In this document: positions 46,463 to 57,082 of the stretch, one piece after another
Position numbering within the stretch: the stretch's first letter is position 1
Layout of the letters: each line of letters starts with the position of its first letter
NCBI GenBank assembly: GCA_028571685.1
Contig: CM053164.1
Location: 36,258,501 to 36,322,500, forward strand
From: Heterohyrax brucei
Taxonomy: Eukaryota > Chordata > Mammalia > Hyracoidea > Procaviidae
Direction: 5' to 3'
DNA length: 64,000 nt
Notes under the pieces: generated by a model
Databases searched by the model: none
What the model saw: only the letters and a program-made list of their open reading frames with translations
Told to the model about the DNA's origin: nothing
Position numbers and translations under genes: made by a program

Positions 46463-46963
46463 CGTCTTAGGTATCTAGTGCTGCTATAACAGCAATTCAA
46501 GTGGATGGCTTTAACAAAGAGGAATTTATTCTCCCATAACCTAGAGGCTAGAAGTATGAATTCAGAGAGCCAGCTCCAGGGGATGGCTTTGTCTCTCTGC
46601 TGCCTCTGGGAGAAAGTCCTTGCTGTCTCTCTTCCCCTAGTCTAGGCATTTCTCATTGCAAGGCCCCAGGGTCAAAGAAAGCACTTTTCCTGAACTACTT
46701 TCTTAGTGGTCTCTCTGCTAGCTTCTCTCTTTTATATCTCAAAAGGGATTGACTTAAAACACAATTTAATCTTGTAGACTGAATCTTGCATCAATAACAT
46801 TAACTGCCTCAATTCTTGCTGCATTAATATCATATAGCTGGATCTGTAACATGAAGGAAACCACATCAGATGACAAAATGGTGGATAATCACACAATACT
46901 GGGAATCATGGACTACTCATGCTGACACATAATTTTTGAGGGGACACTATTCAATCCATAACA
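46463..46963 (-). mobile_element. Solo LTR, MaLR/ERVL-like, antisense, inserted in L1
   Basis: Reversed, the element starts TGTTATGGATTGAATAG, contains 'cctctttgttaaagcc' after a reversed aataaa signal, and ends in the same 'gcagcactagat' terminus as the copy at 12272-12798. A reversed TATA-like 'ttttatatctcaaaag' is present. No viral genes are attached. L1 sequence continues on the far side. Confidence 0.65.
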
Positions 46964-47940
46964 GACCACTATTATAAAAACTCATGAAAAAGTTCACACA
47001 GATAAAAACAATCTTTGATGGTTACAAGGGAGGAGAAGCATCGAAAGGGAAAAACATTAGCCAGACAATAAGTGGTAATTTGGGTGAACAGTGAGAAAGC
47101 AAACAAGACTGGGGGCAGTCAACACAATTTGACCAATGCAAGGTCATGTAAGCTCTGCAGACAGAACAAAACTCTTTGAGTGACCAAATTACTAGGCTAG
47201 GGGATGGGGACCACTGTGTTAGTGGACAGTGGACATCTAGCTCAATCAGCATAACAAAGTTTTTAAAGAAAACGTTCTAAATCCTACTTTGGTAAGCAGC
47301 ATATGGGATCGTGAAAACTTACGAACAGCCATCTAATTCACTCCACTGGTCTCACCCCATATGCGGCAAGGGAGAATGAAGAGAACCAAAGGTATAAGAG
47401 AAAGACTGCCCCAAAGGGCTGCTGAAGCACAAGTACCACAGCCTCGACCAGAATGTGTTCCTAACAACTAGATACTGCACAGCCATCACCAACCAACTGC
47501 TCTGACAGGGATCACAACAGAGGATCCCAGAAGCAGCTGGAAAAAAATGTAGAACAAACTTCAAAAAAAAAAAGAAAAAACAAACCCACAAACAGACTTA
47601 CTGGCCTAATAGAGACTGGAAAAATCCCAAGAGCATGGACCCAGGAGACATCCTTTTCACTAAGTACTGAAGCCACCCCGTTCAGCCTTCAGCCAAAGAG
47701 CAGACAGGCACACAAAAACAAAGTAAGACTAAAGGGGTGCACTGGCCCAAGACACGGACAGGAAGGCAGGAGGGGACAGGCAAGGTGCTAATAGGGAACA
47801 CCAGACTGAGCCAAGGGAGTGTGTTGGCACATCATGGAGTCAGCAACCAATGTAGCAAAATACTATGTTTATTAATTATTTAATGAGAAATTAATTTGCT
47901 CTGTAAACCTTCACTGAAAGCATAATTGAAAAAAGGAAAG
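46964..47940 (+). mobile_element. L1 3' UTR, sense (right of LTR)
   Basis: It continues the L1 with 'accactattataaaaactc', then the lineage-specific 3' UTR ('tcctactttggtaagcagc', 'ctccactggtctcacccc', 'gatcacaacagaggatccc') and ends 'gctctgtaaaccttcactg' plus an A-rich tail. The same order occurs at 54500-55640. Confidence 0.85.
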
Positions 47941-48239
47941 AAACAGATTTGGTACTCACTAACAGAGATGAAAAATTAAGACTATATAGAGAAATAAGAT
48001 AGTAATAAGAAACATCTTCTTGTTAGGTTGATAAACTAAAAATCAATTTTAATACCCATTATTAGTGAGTAGAAGACTAGAAAGCTGGTATTCTAAAAAC
48101 CAGTAGAAGCTGAAAAATTACAACTTTTCTGTATTTAGTAATTCTAAATATGTCACAGGTTTAAAAATGGAAAAAGTGTGTGTCAGGGTTTCTCCTTTCA
48201 CTTTGTCCATGTGTTCGCTGAATTCACAAAGTTAACTGT

Positions 48240-49045
48240 ATGAAGAAAGCGGCATCAGAACTGGAAGAATACTCATTGATAACCTTCAATATGCAGGTAA
48301 CACAACCTTGCTGGCTGAAAATGAAGACAACCAGAAGCACTGAGCTGATGACGAGCAAACACTACAGCCCCAGCCTCAGTACAAATCACACTCACGTGAA
48401 GAAAATGAAAATCCTCCCAACTGGACCAATAAACAACATCATGACAAAAAGAAAAAACTTGAAGTTGTCAACAATTTCATCCCATTCAGACCAACAATCA
48501 GTGCTCCTGGAAGCAGTAGTCAAGAAGCCAAATGAACTCACTGCACTGGCCAAAGCTGCTGTTCTGAAAAGCCAAGACGTCACTTTCATGACCAGGGTGT
48601 ACCTAACCCAAGTAACAGTCTTTTTAATTGCCTTGCATGCATAAGACAGCTGGACAATGAAAAAGAAAAAACCAGTAGAACTGATGCATTCCAACTGTGG
48701 TGCCGGCAAGAACAGTGAAGGCACCGTGGACTGCCAAAAGAAGAAGTCCATCTTAGAATAAAATACAACCAGAATGCTCCTTAGAAGAGATGATGCTGAG
48801 ACTTCACTTTGCTTACTTTGGACATGTCAGTTTCTAGAGAAAGACATCATGTTTGGTAGAGGGGTAGCAAAAATGAGGGAAATCCTCAATGACATGGACT
48901 GACACAACAGCCATAACAAAAGACTCAAAGATACCCAAGATCGTGAAGATAGCACAGAACTACAGGACTGTGTGACATTTTGTTTTCTTTACACATAAGG
49001 TCACCATGAGTCAGAGCTAATTCAACAGCAACTAAAAACAAAATT
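48240..49045 (+). mobile_element. RTE-clade LINE, 3' end, sense, decayed
   Basis: The frame reads NLQYAGNTTLLAENED, where RTE polymerases have YADD, so the catalytic aspartates are lost. Then come ILPTGPINNI, a region matching the antisense copy at 655-2560, and C-terminal phrases like SILRRDDAETSLCLLWTCQ-type sequence. The 3' tail 'aaggtcaccatgagtcag' plus 'agctaattcaacagcaac' is the same as the AfroSINE tail, as expected for the LINE that mobilises that SINE. Confidence 0.88.
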
Positions 49046-49079
49046 TGTCAAAGTGTATATACCACAATATTCTGTAACT

Positions 49080-49315
49080 CATCTACTCCCAGGACTTCTT
49101 TGCCTCTTATCACTGCATATTTATTCAGAGTACTTCTAATCTACTCTTCACTACATTTTTGTCTCACTCCACCAAAATATAAGCTCTAAGAGGGCAGAGA
49201 TCTAAGTGTATGTTGTTCACTGATATATTCCAAGCACATACTCTAACACATGATGGGCTCTTAAAAAAATGTATGTGTGAATGAATAAACAAACAAATGA
49301 ATGACTCAAACAAGA
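49080..49315 (+). mobile_element. L2 3' end, sense
   Basis: 'ccaaaatataagctctaaga', 'gggcagagatctaagtg' and 'gaatgaataaacaaacaaat' are the terminal L2 phrases. Confidence 0.75.
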
Positions 49316-49759
49316 AGATACTGTTTCAACTATCTGGTTGGTAAAGGTTTAAAAATAACAAATAGTGGCTCAAGAATTGGCACGGGTATAAAGAACAGTG
49401 ATACTATCAGAAATCGGTAGTGAAAATATAAAAGCACGATCTTCCTGGAAGGCATCTGAACAATGTGTACCAAGTTTTTAAATGAACATACTCTTTGACA
49501 CAGTAGTCGCAGCTATCAAAATTTGTCCTTAGGTCTGAATCAGACAAAAGTATAAAGATGTATACTCAGAACAACAGCATAGCACTGTTTATAAAACAAG
49601 AACTAAAAATTTCAATTTGTATCAACAAGATTTTGTAAATTATGGAATATATATAAAATAAAATAGTAAGAAGCTATATTAGAAGAATATTAAACAAATG
49701 CCAGTATGAATAAAATATTCCCAATAGAATAGATAATAAGTTTTATTAACAACTGTATA

Positions 49760-49920
49760 AACCCAAACCCACTGCCAAGAAGTTGATTCTGACTCACAGT
49801 GACCCTACAGGACAGGGTAGAACTGCCCCATAGGGTTTTCCAAGAACACCTGACGCATGTGAACTACCAAACTTTTCGCTAGCAGTCATAGCACATAACC
49901 ACTACACCAACACGGTTTCC
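49760..49920 (-). mobile_element. AfroSINE A of a same-site triplet, antisense
   Basis: From 'acccaaacccactgccaaga' to 'ccactacaccaacacggttt'. It is bracketed by aacaactgtata at 49748-49759 and at 49921-49932. Confidence 0.95.
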
Positions 49921-49933
49921 AACAACTGTATCC

Positions 49934-50110
49934 AAAAAAAAACCAAGCCCACAGCCATCAAGTCGATTCTGATTCACGGCAACCCTATAGAACAGAATAG
50001 AACCCACCTCCCCTCTCCACCTCCCCAGAGTTTCCAAAGAGCACCTAGTAGATCTGAACTGCCAACCTTTAGCAGCTGTACCACTTAACCACTATGCCAC
50101 CAGGGTTTCC
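49934..50110 (-). mobile_element. AfroSINE B of a same-site triplet, antisense
   Basis: From 'aaaccaagcccacagccatc' to 'ccactatgccaccagggttt'. It has a C-rich expansion in the body near 50008-50028. It is bracketed by the target words at 49921-49932 and 50111-50122. Confidence 0.95.
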
Positions 50111-50122
50111 CACAACTGGATA

Positions 50123-50274
50123 AACCCACTGCTGTCAAGTTGATTCTGACTCATAATGATCCTATAGGACAGAGTAGAACTGCTCTGTAGAGCTCCCAAG
50201 GAGCATCTATAGCAGACTTGATGTACTGACCTTTAACAGATGTAGCACTTAACCACTACACCACCAGAGTTTCC
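50123..50274 (-). mobile_element. AfroSINE C of a same-site triplet, antisense
   Basis: From 'aacccactgctgtcaagttg' to 'ccactacaccaccagagttt'. It is bracketed by the target words at 50111-50122 and 50275-50285. Confidence 0.95.
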
Positions 50275-50509
50275 ACAACTGTATAGGTAGATACAATTTC
50301 TTACTGTGTGGGTCTGTCTGTATGCACAGAGAAAAACAAGGAAGTGAGGTCACCAAGAAATTTAACAAAGGTTACTTTCAGGTGCTGGAGCCTTAGTACT
50401 TTTTTCTTTATTATTTGAATTTTCTACAGAGTATATCATCTTTCTAATTAGAAAAAAACAAAAAAAATTTATTTTCCATCATAAGTTTTGTTTACCAGAT
50501 TGGTAAAGA

Positions 50510-50560
50510 AATCTAATGAACCCACTGCACTGGTCAAATTTGCTATTTTAAAATTTTTGT
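50510..50560 (+). mobile_element. Short RTE-like scrap, sense
   Basis: 'aatctaatgaacccactgca' followed by 'ctggtcaaatttgctat' resembles the RTE segment at 48524-48566. It is too short for a firm call. Confidence 0.35.
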
Positions 50561-50688
50561 TTTAAACCTAAAAGAAGTAATCCACATTGTTTTAGGAGAT
50601 TATTCCCAGAAAAAAGAAACTCGCCAGCAATGCTCTGGCTACTGTGACTAGAAACAAGCATTACGGTCATGTTTTCTGCTTGTCTAGA

Positions 50689-50845
50689 AACCCTGATGGC
50701 ATAGCGGTTAAGTGCTACAGCTGCTAACCAAAAGGCTGACAGTTCGAATCCACCAACCATTCCTTGGAAACTCCATAGGGCAGTTCTACTCTGCCCTATC
50801 GGGTCACTATGAGTCAGAATTGACTCGACAACAGTGGTTTTTGGA
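50689..50845 (+). mobile_element. AfroSINE, sense
   Basis: Head 'gaaaccctgatggcatagcg', A/B-box region 'agttcgaatccaccaacc', tail 'gaattgactcgacaacagtg'. It is close to consensus. Confidence 0.95.
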
Positions 50846-50859
50846 ACCATCTTTCTTCT

Positions 50860-51859
50860 ATTAATCTAGCATGATAAAATATGTCACTCAAATAGAAAAC
50901 CAAGCTAAAGCAAACAATCATATGGAGCTCTTAGTAAGAGTCTTTATTCTAAAGAGTGTAGTCACTGCAGAGCATGAAAAAATCACACAAGCCCAAAGTT
51001 ATCCAAAGAAGCAATAAAGTTCCCTCTTTACCTATTATGCTCAGAAATTAACTTGGAAACCACACAGTATAACAGAAAGAAAATTATCCCAGGAAACTAA
51101 CAGGACATAGCATGGCTCTACCACCCATGAACAGCATGATCATGGGCAATTAATTTCTTTGTGCTTCACTTTCCTCTCTATAAAATGATGCGATCACAAA
51201 TGCTACAGGATGGGCAGAAGGCTTACAAGCACTACTGTATATGTAGTATCAAGTCTATACACCTAGTATAACATCAACTTTGTATAAGCACTCAAATGCC
51301 AACTCCCATCCCTTCGAACCCAAGAAATTTCTTCTGTGAAGACTTCCTGGGCTTCCCAGTGGAAGTTCCGAATTCTGCTTTCATAGCATTTCAGTTACAT
51401 CGCAATGGGTGTCACTCCCAGTAACATGAAGATCTCTACGATAAAAACTATATTGTACTCATGCTTATTTTTTCAGCTTCTAGTACACTATTTGGCATAT
51501 AGTAAACACATAAAATTTGGATAACTTGGCAGGTAAAGAATGAAAAAGTGTGGATATTATCAAAATGGCTAAGAAAAAAGTGTTCTATGACATAGCTGAC
51601 TGTTAAATAATTCACTATTAAATCAATGAACTATAAAAATATATGTAAAAGAAGCTAACATTAACCTAATCCCTTATGAAAAGCTAAATCAAAACAAGCT
51701 ATACAACCGATACCCTTTTAGCTCAATAATGAAGTCACTCCTGAGGTTCACACTTCAGACAAAGATTAGACAGGCCCATCAAACAGCCTAAAAGGGCATA
51801 CCAGCCCACAAGCAAGGATGAAAGGCAGCAGAAAACATGACAGCTGGTGAAGGGGAGCC
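50860..51859. other. Intron with a probable MIR
   Basis: A MIR-like stretch, 'gatcatgggcaattaatttc' and 'cactttcctctctataaaat', lies near 51090-51230 on the plus strand. Nothing else is recognised. Confidence 0.5.
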
Positions 51860-52183
51860 CATGGTCACGAAAGGGAGAATGACAAAATAACAAATATAGA
51901 AAGGATGTGGAGACTGGAATGGTTATGCACTCGTGGTGGGATTATACAATGGTATAATCACTTTGGAACTGATGTGGCGCTTTCTTAAAAAGCTAGAAAT
52001 ACCACACAATCCAGCAATCTTACTTCTTGGAATGTATCCTACAGAAATAAGAGCTGCCTTACCAATAAATACATGAACACAAATGTTTAAGGCAGCACTA
52101 CTCACAACAGGAAAAAGATGGAATCAATCTAGGTGCCCATCAGTGGAAGAATGGATCAATAACCTATGGTACATTCACACAAT
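51860..52183 (+). mobile_element. L1 ORF2 3' part, sense
   Basis: 'ggatgtggagactggaatgg', 'aagctagaaataccacac', 'caatctaggtgcccatcag' are L1 ORF2 end sequence. It breaks off at about 52183 and seems to resume at about 54380. Confidence 0.85.
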
Positions 52184-52840
52184 GAGGTTTTTTGTCTTTT
52201 GCTGTGATTACATAAAGTTTACAATCTAAGTCAATTTCCCATATAAAACCCCATATACACACCTCTGTGCAACTCTAGCTGCTGTCCCAACTCTGTGAGA
52301 GCACGCTCTTTCCACCTGCATTTCTTTTATTCCCACAACCAACTCCTATGCCCTCCTCTCTACCTTCCCATTTTGTTTCTATAGAACAGCTGCTCAGACA
52401 GCCTAATGTCTTAACACTCCAGTCTAATTTTTGTCTGTAAAGAGCAGTCTTCAACACTGGTTTCAGCTGTGGGCTAAGCAGTGAGTGGGGACTACATTCT
52501 CAGATGACCCAGGATGCTGGATCATGTCTGGTCTTATAACAGAATTCTAGATCTGCACCTCCATTTTTCTCTCACTGTGTCAGGGAAGTCTACACTGTGT
52601 TCTGTCAAGGCAGGCACTGGTGGTGGCCAGGCACCATCTAGTTCTTCTGATCTCATGTGGATGTAGTTCCTGGACCACATGGCACCTTCTGTCTTTTGGA
52701 CTCATATTTTCTCCTGTCTTTGATGTCCTTTGTTCTTCTCTGCTCCAAGTAAAATGGGTCCAATTGGTGCTTCTTAGATGGAAACCTAGATGCTACTCCC
52801 AAAATGGGATGCAGAACATTTTCTTAAAAACAAAATTTAG
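52184..52840 (-). mobile_element. L1 3'-UTR segment, antisense, inside sense L1
   Basis: The + strand follows the order of the antisense L1 UTR at 42000-42880: 'ataaagtttacaatctaag', 'ggtggccaggcaccatctag', 'ttgatgtcctttgttcttc', 'gaaacctagatgctactcc'. It is inverted relative to its L1 surroundings. Confidence 0.8.
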
Positions 52841-53935
52841 GGGGAAAGGCCAAGACAGAGGACTACAAAGATGTCTCTCCAACTCCCTGAGAACTAAAGC
52901 CTGATAAATAATTGAACAGAGCACTCTGGACACACAGGAAGCCCTAGGATACAACATAGGGTTGTCATATTGCACTATGTGCCACTAAACTTGAAACTAG
53001 CTCTCTCTGATAAGGCAGTGCACACTGAGCTCCACTCTTGCTGACTCACTGCTTGGGCGCACTGCAGGTACTGACACCATCTTAGTTATTCAGGAGGCAG
53101 GGGATGGGCATATGTTGGCAAAAAAGTAAACAGTGTATAGCGCAGCAGACAGACAGTACGTGGGATAGTGAAATTCAAAGAGCCCACCTGCTGACTAAGG
53201 GTATCACAGCCCTTCCACCCTCTCTTTTCTAAACTGCACCATACATTCTGCAGTTTTGCAGTGAGAAGGGCAGCTAGGCTGGGACACCTTCTTGATCAGC
53301 TGGGAGGCAGAGTCACCCAACCAGAGGCCTCAGCACAGGTTAATTCCCAAGCTGAGAAGCAGTGCCAGTCTGGAAAGAGCTTTACCAACAGAAAGGTATA
53401 CAGGACAGTGCTACCTTATGGGAGTGGCCTGACTGAGGATGGCAGCAAGGCTGTAACTCCTCCCTAACTGAACTACATCACACCATCAGGGGACAGTCAA
53501 AGAGGTGCTTCTGTTGTCAGCTGGAACTACCTGACTGATTTTGGCAACTTTTGGTTAGCTCCCAGTTTCTTAAAATAAGACTGTCTGGAGAAACAGCTGC
53601 TGAGCGGCGCCGCAACATTTCTTCCAGCCTTTAGTGACCCACACTGTAGTGTTGGCTGATGGTCCCCCAGTGAATTCATAGATAGGGAGCCATCTCTGCC
53701 AGCCAGGCGGCTGCCTGCCATCACAGGGAGTCCACTCGGGCCAGTCACTGGGGTACACAGAGATGAATGGTGACCAAATCCCTTCTCAGAACTAAGCCTC
53801 AGCTCGTACTAAGGTAACATCAGAAAAACTACACAGCCTTTAGATGGCCCAAAGTCAACAAACTCTTCCTAATCATTTAAAAAAACAGTCCACTATGATG
53901 CTGGAAAAGTCCCAGAATCAAAAACTTTCCCAAAG
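52841..53935 (+). mobile_element. GC-richer segment, probably L1 5'-UTR-like, sense
   Basis: 'aggccaagacagaggactac' followed by 'ccctgagaactaaagcctg' looks like the start of an L1 5' UTR, and the 1.1-kb stretch is GC-richer than its surroundings. Several short ORFs exist but none resembles a known protein. The assignment is by analogy only. Confidence 0.4.
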
Positions 53936-54316
53936 GTGGTCCAAAGGCCTGGGACCATGACCCCCTAGATCTGATGCTGCCCCTGTCATAAATCATTACT
54001 GAGGTCAACTTCTTGGACAGGAGTAGATTGGACTTGGTGACACAGAGTGACCACATTGTGTGTGCACTTTATGGTTCTATGCATCTATAGGATGTCATCC
54101 TACTGGCCTCTTACTAGAGGGGAGTGGAGAGGGTGGAGAAGAGGGGACAGGGGATTGTTAAGAGGACATGACTTATACGCAACAGAAAGGAGGAATGTGC
54201 TGTCACCGGGCAAGGACAGCAGTAGAAGGTGCACAAAGGCTGGCATGCAAATTTAAACCTGATTGTACACTTCCACTCAATCACAAGAAAATACTTTAAA
54301 AAATAAAAAATAAAGT
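53936..54316 (+). mobile_element. Unassigned dispersed repeat (copy 2), about 380 bp
   Basis: It starts 'ggtggtccaaaggcctggg' and carries 'ggacaggagtagattggac', 'gcactttatggttctatgc' and 'atctataggatgtcatcc', ending in an A-rich tail. It matches the copy at 20820-21206 along its length. Confidence 0.75.
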
Positions 54317-54379
54317 TACTCTGCCTACTATAAAAGAAAAAACAAAAAAAAACCCCCAAAACTTAGTTATGCCAATGAC

Positions 54380-55645
54380 CTAGATGGTCCCCAAAACCAT
54401 CACACGATTAATTTTATGCAATGATAAAGAACAATGATGAATTTGGGAAACATAACATGGAAGAGTGTAGAAGGCATTACGGTGAGTGAAATTAAGCCAA
54501 CTGCAAAAGGACAGATATTGTATCAGACCACTACTATAAGGACTCAAGAAATGGTTTAAACACAGAAGAAAACATTGATGCTTGTGAAGGTTGAGGTGGG
54601 AGGGAGAGGAGTATTTACTAATTAGATAATTGACAAGAATTATTCTACGTGAAGGGAAAGACAACACACAGTAGAGAAGTCAGTACAAATGTACTAAAGC
54701 TTGTAAGCATTCTAAATAAAACCAAATACTTCAAAGGAGAGAGTAGCAGGGTTGGAGGTCTGGGGTTCATGGTTTCAGAGGACATCTAGGTCAACTGACC
54801 TAACAAAGTTTATTAAAATGTTCTGTATTCCAGTTTGGTGACTGGCATCTGGGGTCTTAAAAGCTAGCAAGTGGCTATCTAAAAAGAATCAATGGATCTC
54901 AACCCACGTGAAGCAAAGAAGAAAGAAGAATATCAAAAATGTAAGGAAACCATAAGCCCAAGAGAGAAAGGATCAAATATATACCAGAAACTACATCAAC
55001 ATGAGACCAGAAAATCTAGATGGTACTCAGCCACCACCAAACACTGCCCTTACAGGGAACGCAATAAAGAGTCCCTGATGGAAAGGGAGAAATGTGGGCT
55101 GCACAACTCAAATTCTAGTAAAAAGAGCAGACGTGACACTCTAACAGACTACACAGTCCCTGGAAGACATGGCTGCCAGACCTCAATCCATAACTGAAAG
55201 CATTCTGGAGGCCAACTCCTCAAAGACTGAACTGGTGTATAACACATAAAAGTGTTTCTGGTAAAGAGTGTGCTTCCTTGGGTTGGGTAGACACAGGAGA
55301 CATTTAACAGTGCAGCTCCTGTCCAGAAGGGAGATGAAAACACACAGGGTGACCAGAGCTGGTTAAACAGACTCGGGAAATATGGGTGGAGAGGTGGAGT
55401 GTGGTGTCACAGTGTAGGGACAGTAGCTAGGGCCACATGGAAAAGTGTGTGAAAGATTTTGTAAGAGAAACTGACTGAAATTACAAACTTTCAGTTAGAA
55501 CTCAATGAAAAAAAAATAAAACTAAAAAATAGGGAAGAGTGTTGACATAGATCGGCAACCAATGTCACAGAACAATATGTGTCTATTAATTGTTTACTGA
55601 AAAATTAGTTTGTCCTGTAAACTTTCACCTAAAGTACAATTTCTT
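54380..55645 (+). mobile_element. L1 3' end and 3' UTR, sense
   Basis: 'tatgcaatgataaagaacaa', 'accactactataaggactc', 'ccagtttggtgactggcatc', 'ggagaggtggagtgtggtg' and terminal 'gtcctgtaaactttcacc' reproduce the lineage-specific L1 3' UTR seen at 46964-47940. Confidence 0.85.
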
Positions 55646-55850
55646 AAAAAAGGAATTTTAATGAGGTGGGGGAGAGAATGCATGAAAGTGAATTAGCTTC
55701 ATTTTAAAAAATGACAAACCAAAAGAGCGTTAGCACGCAAATAACAATTCACCAAGACTTACATGGGGGAAATGTTTCAGTTCAAGATAAAGATTTAAAT
55801 TTGTTCAAAATATCTCTAAAGAAAAATTACTTAAAACTGCACACAATTTA

Positions 55851-56010
55851 CAAAAATCTGCTGCCATCAAGTCAATTCTGACTCACAAACACCCCACAGG
55901 ACAGAGGAGCACTACCTCACTGGATTTCCAAGGAGTGCCTGGTGGATTCTAATTGCTGACCTTTTGGCCAGCAGTTGTAGCTTTCAACTACCATGCCACC
56001 AGGGTTTCCA
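55851..56010 (-). mobile_element. AfroSINE, antisense, with target-site duplication
   Basis: From 'caaaaatctgctgccatcaa' to 'ctaccatgccaccagggttt'. The 11-base duplication cacacaattta lies at 55840-55850 and 56011-56021. Confidence 0.96.
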
Positions 56011-56021
56011 CACACAATTTA

Positions 56022-56382
56022 GCCTCTATTCACAGAAATGTTATTAGATCCACTAACTGATGCATTATGGCCTTCTGTCATACTAACTAAGTAAATGCAA
56101 GTGATGATGTTGTTGGTATTTAGTTTAATTATGTATTAAGGGCACGGAAAATACAGCTTTACTCTAGATGGTGAAAAGGTAAATGTAAACAGAATAATCA
56201 TAAAATTCAAATTAGGGAGGTGTAAACCAACGATGTTCTGCAGAATCAGAAGTTGTTCAATTCCCGAGCAATGTCTAATTTAAAATGTCTTTAGAGTCTC
56301 TAAATTATTATCTGAAATATAACTTAAAGAACTCTTAAGTTCTGATCAACATTTCATTTCTGTCTCTTTTATTTCAAATAAA
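56022..56382. other. Intron, no recognisable feature
   Basis: No exon or repeat is recognised between the SINE and the left copy of the 220-bp duplication. Confidence 0.5.
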
Positions 56383-56602
56383 AGGTTTATAAAGTTCTTT
56401 AATAATAGTCTACCAAAGCTAAGAAAAACTGGAGTACAGATCCAGTAAAATGAACAATTTATCTATCAAATAATACAGATTTCCTAGGAAATTGACAACT
56501 ACAATATTTTGAATATTTCATGAATGGAATTAATGTTAATTCCTTCACCTTTACAGACTACCTACTTAAATGTTTTCAGATGTAACGTGACAGACTAAAC
56601 TG
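56383..56602 (+). repeat. 220-bp direct duplication, left copy
   Basis: It begins 'aggtttataaagttcttt' and ends 'cgtgacagactaaactg'. The right copy lies exactly 700 bases away. I count two mismatches (c/t at 56542 and a/c near 56597). It lies in the intron downstream of the 56926-57061 exon. Confidence 0.97.
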
Positions 56603-56925
56603 GGAGCAGGGGTTTACTTCCAAGAGCAATTCTCCTCACCTGCACCCTCCCCTCAAACAGATAAACAAACAAAATCATGCTATCACATTAAAAAACAAAA
56701 CTGTAGTAATTAAGATTCTTCCGATTGAGGGCAAAAAATAAGTGGTTGATAGACAAAGTAATTATTACCAAACCAAAAAGTACATACAGTATATCGTTTC
56801 CCAGAATGTAAGACAACAGAAAAACAGATAAAGTTCCCAACTATAAGTAAAAATATGCTATAATTCTAGCTGTAAAGTAGCAAAAATCACTCTAAATTGA
56901 AAGAAATCAAACACAAAACACTCAC

Positions 56926-57061
56926 ATTGTAAAATGAAGGTAGGGTTTACGTGCAGCAGCAGCTGATGACTGTTTCTTTGGTGATCCTGGGTGACAACTG
57001 GTCTCAAAAATTGATAAAGTATTTTCATCTTCACTATCATCTAAAAGTAGAGCTTCTATAT
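56926..57061 (-). CDS. ATAD2B: ATAD2B coding exon: acidic linker between AAA1 and AAA2
   Basis: This 136-base exon encodes the low-complexity linker between the two AAA modules. It reads DIEALLLDDSEDENTLSIFE, then a Ser/Lys/Ala-rich stretch, and ends KPYLHFTM. The Asp-Glu cluster and the SPKKQSS motif fit human ATAD2B as I remember it, with a few substitutions. The acceptor is ttgattaacag/AT and the donor is ACAAT/gtgagt. The exon enters in phase 1 and leaves in phase 2; the next exon supplies the G of Met. It is far too short and too interrupted to stand out as an ORF. A 220-bp near-perfect direct repeat flanks the exon, and the right copy begins only about 20 bases upstream of the acceptor in transcript sense. 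Confidence 0.95.
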
Positions 57062-57082
57062 CTGTTAATCAAAAAATCCACC

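Noticed and set aside
48240-48644. Plus-strand ORF of 134 codons as a gene
   Set aside because: It is decayed RTE LINE coding sequence with a mutated polymerase motif.
49748-50285. Regularly spaced repeats as a CRISPR-like or satellite array
   Set aside because: The units are recognisable SINEs separated by copies of one target-site word. CRISPR arrays do not occur in animal nuclear genomes.
52841-53935. GC-richer stretch with ORFs on both strands as a possible gene or CpG island
   Set aside because: ORFs are short and unlike known proteins, there are few CpGs, and the flanks are L1. A repeat origin is more likely.
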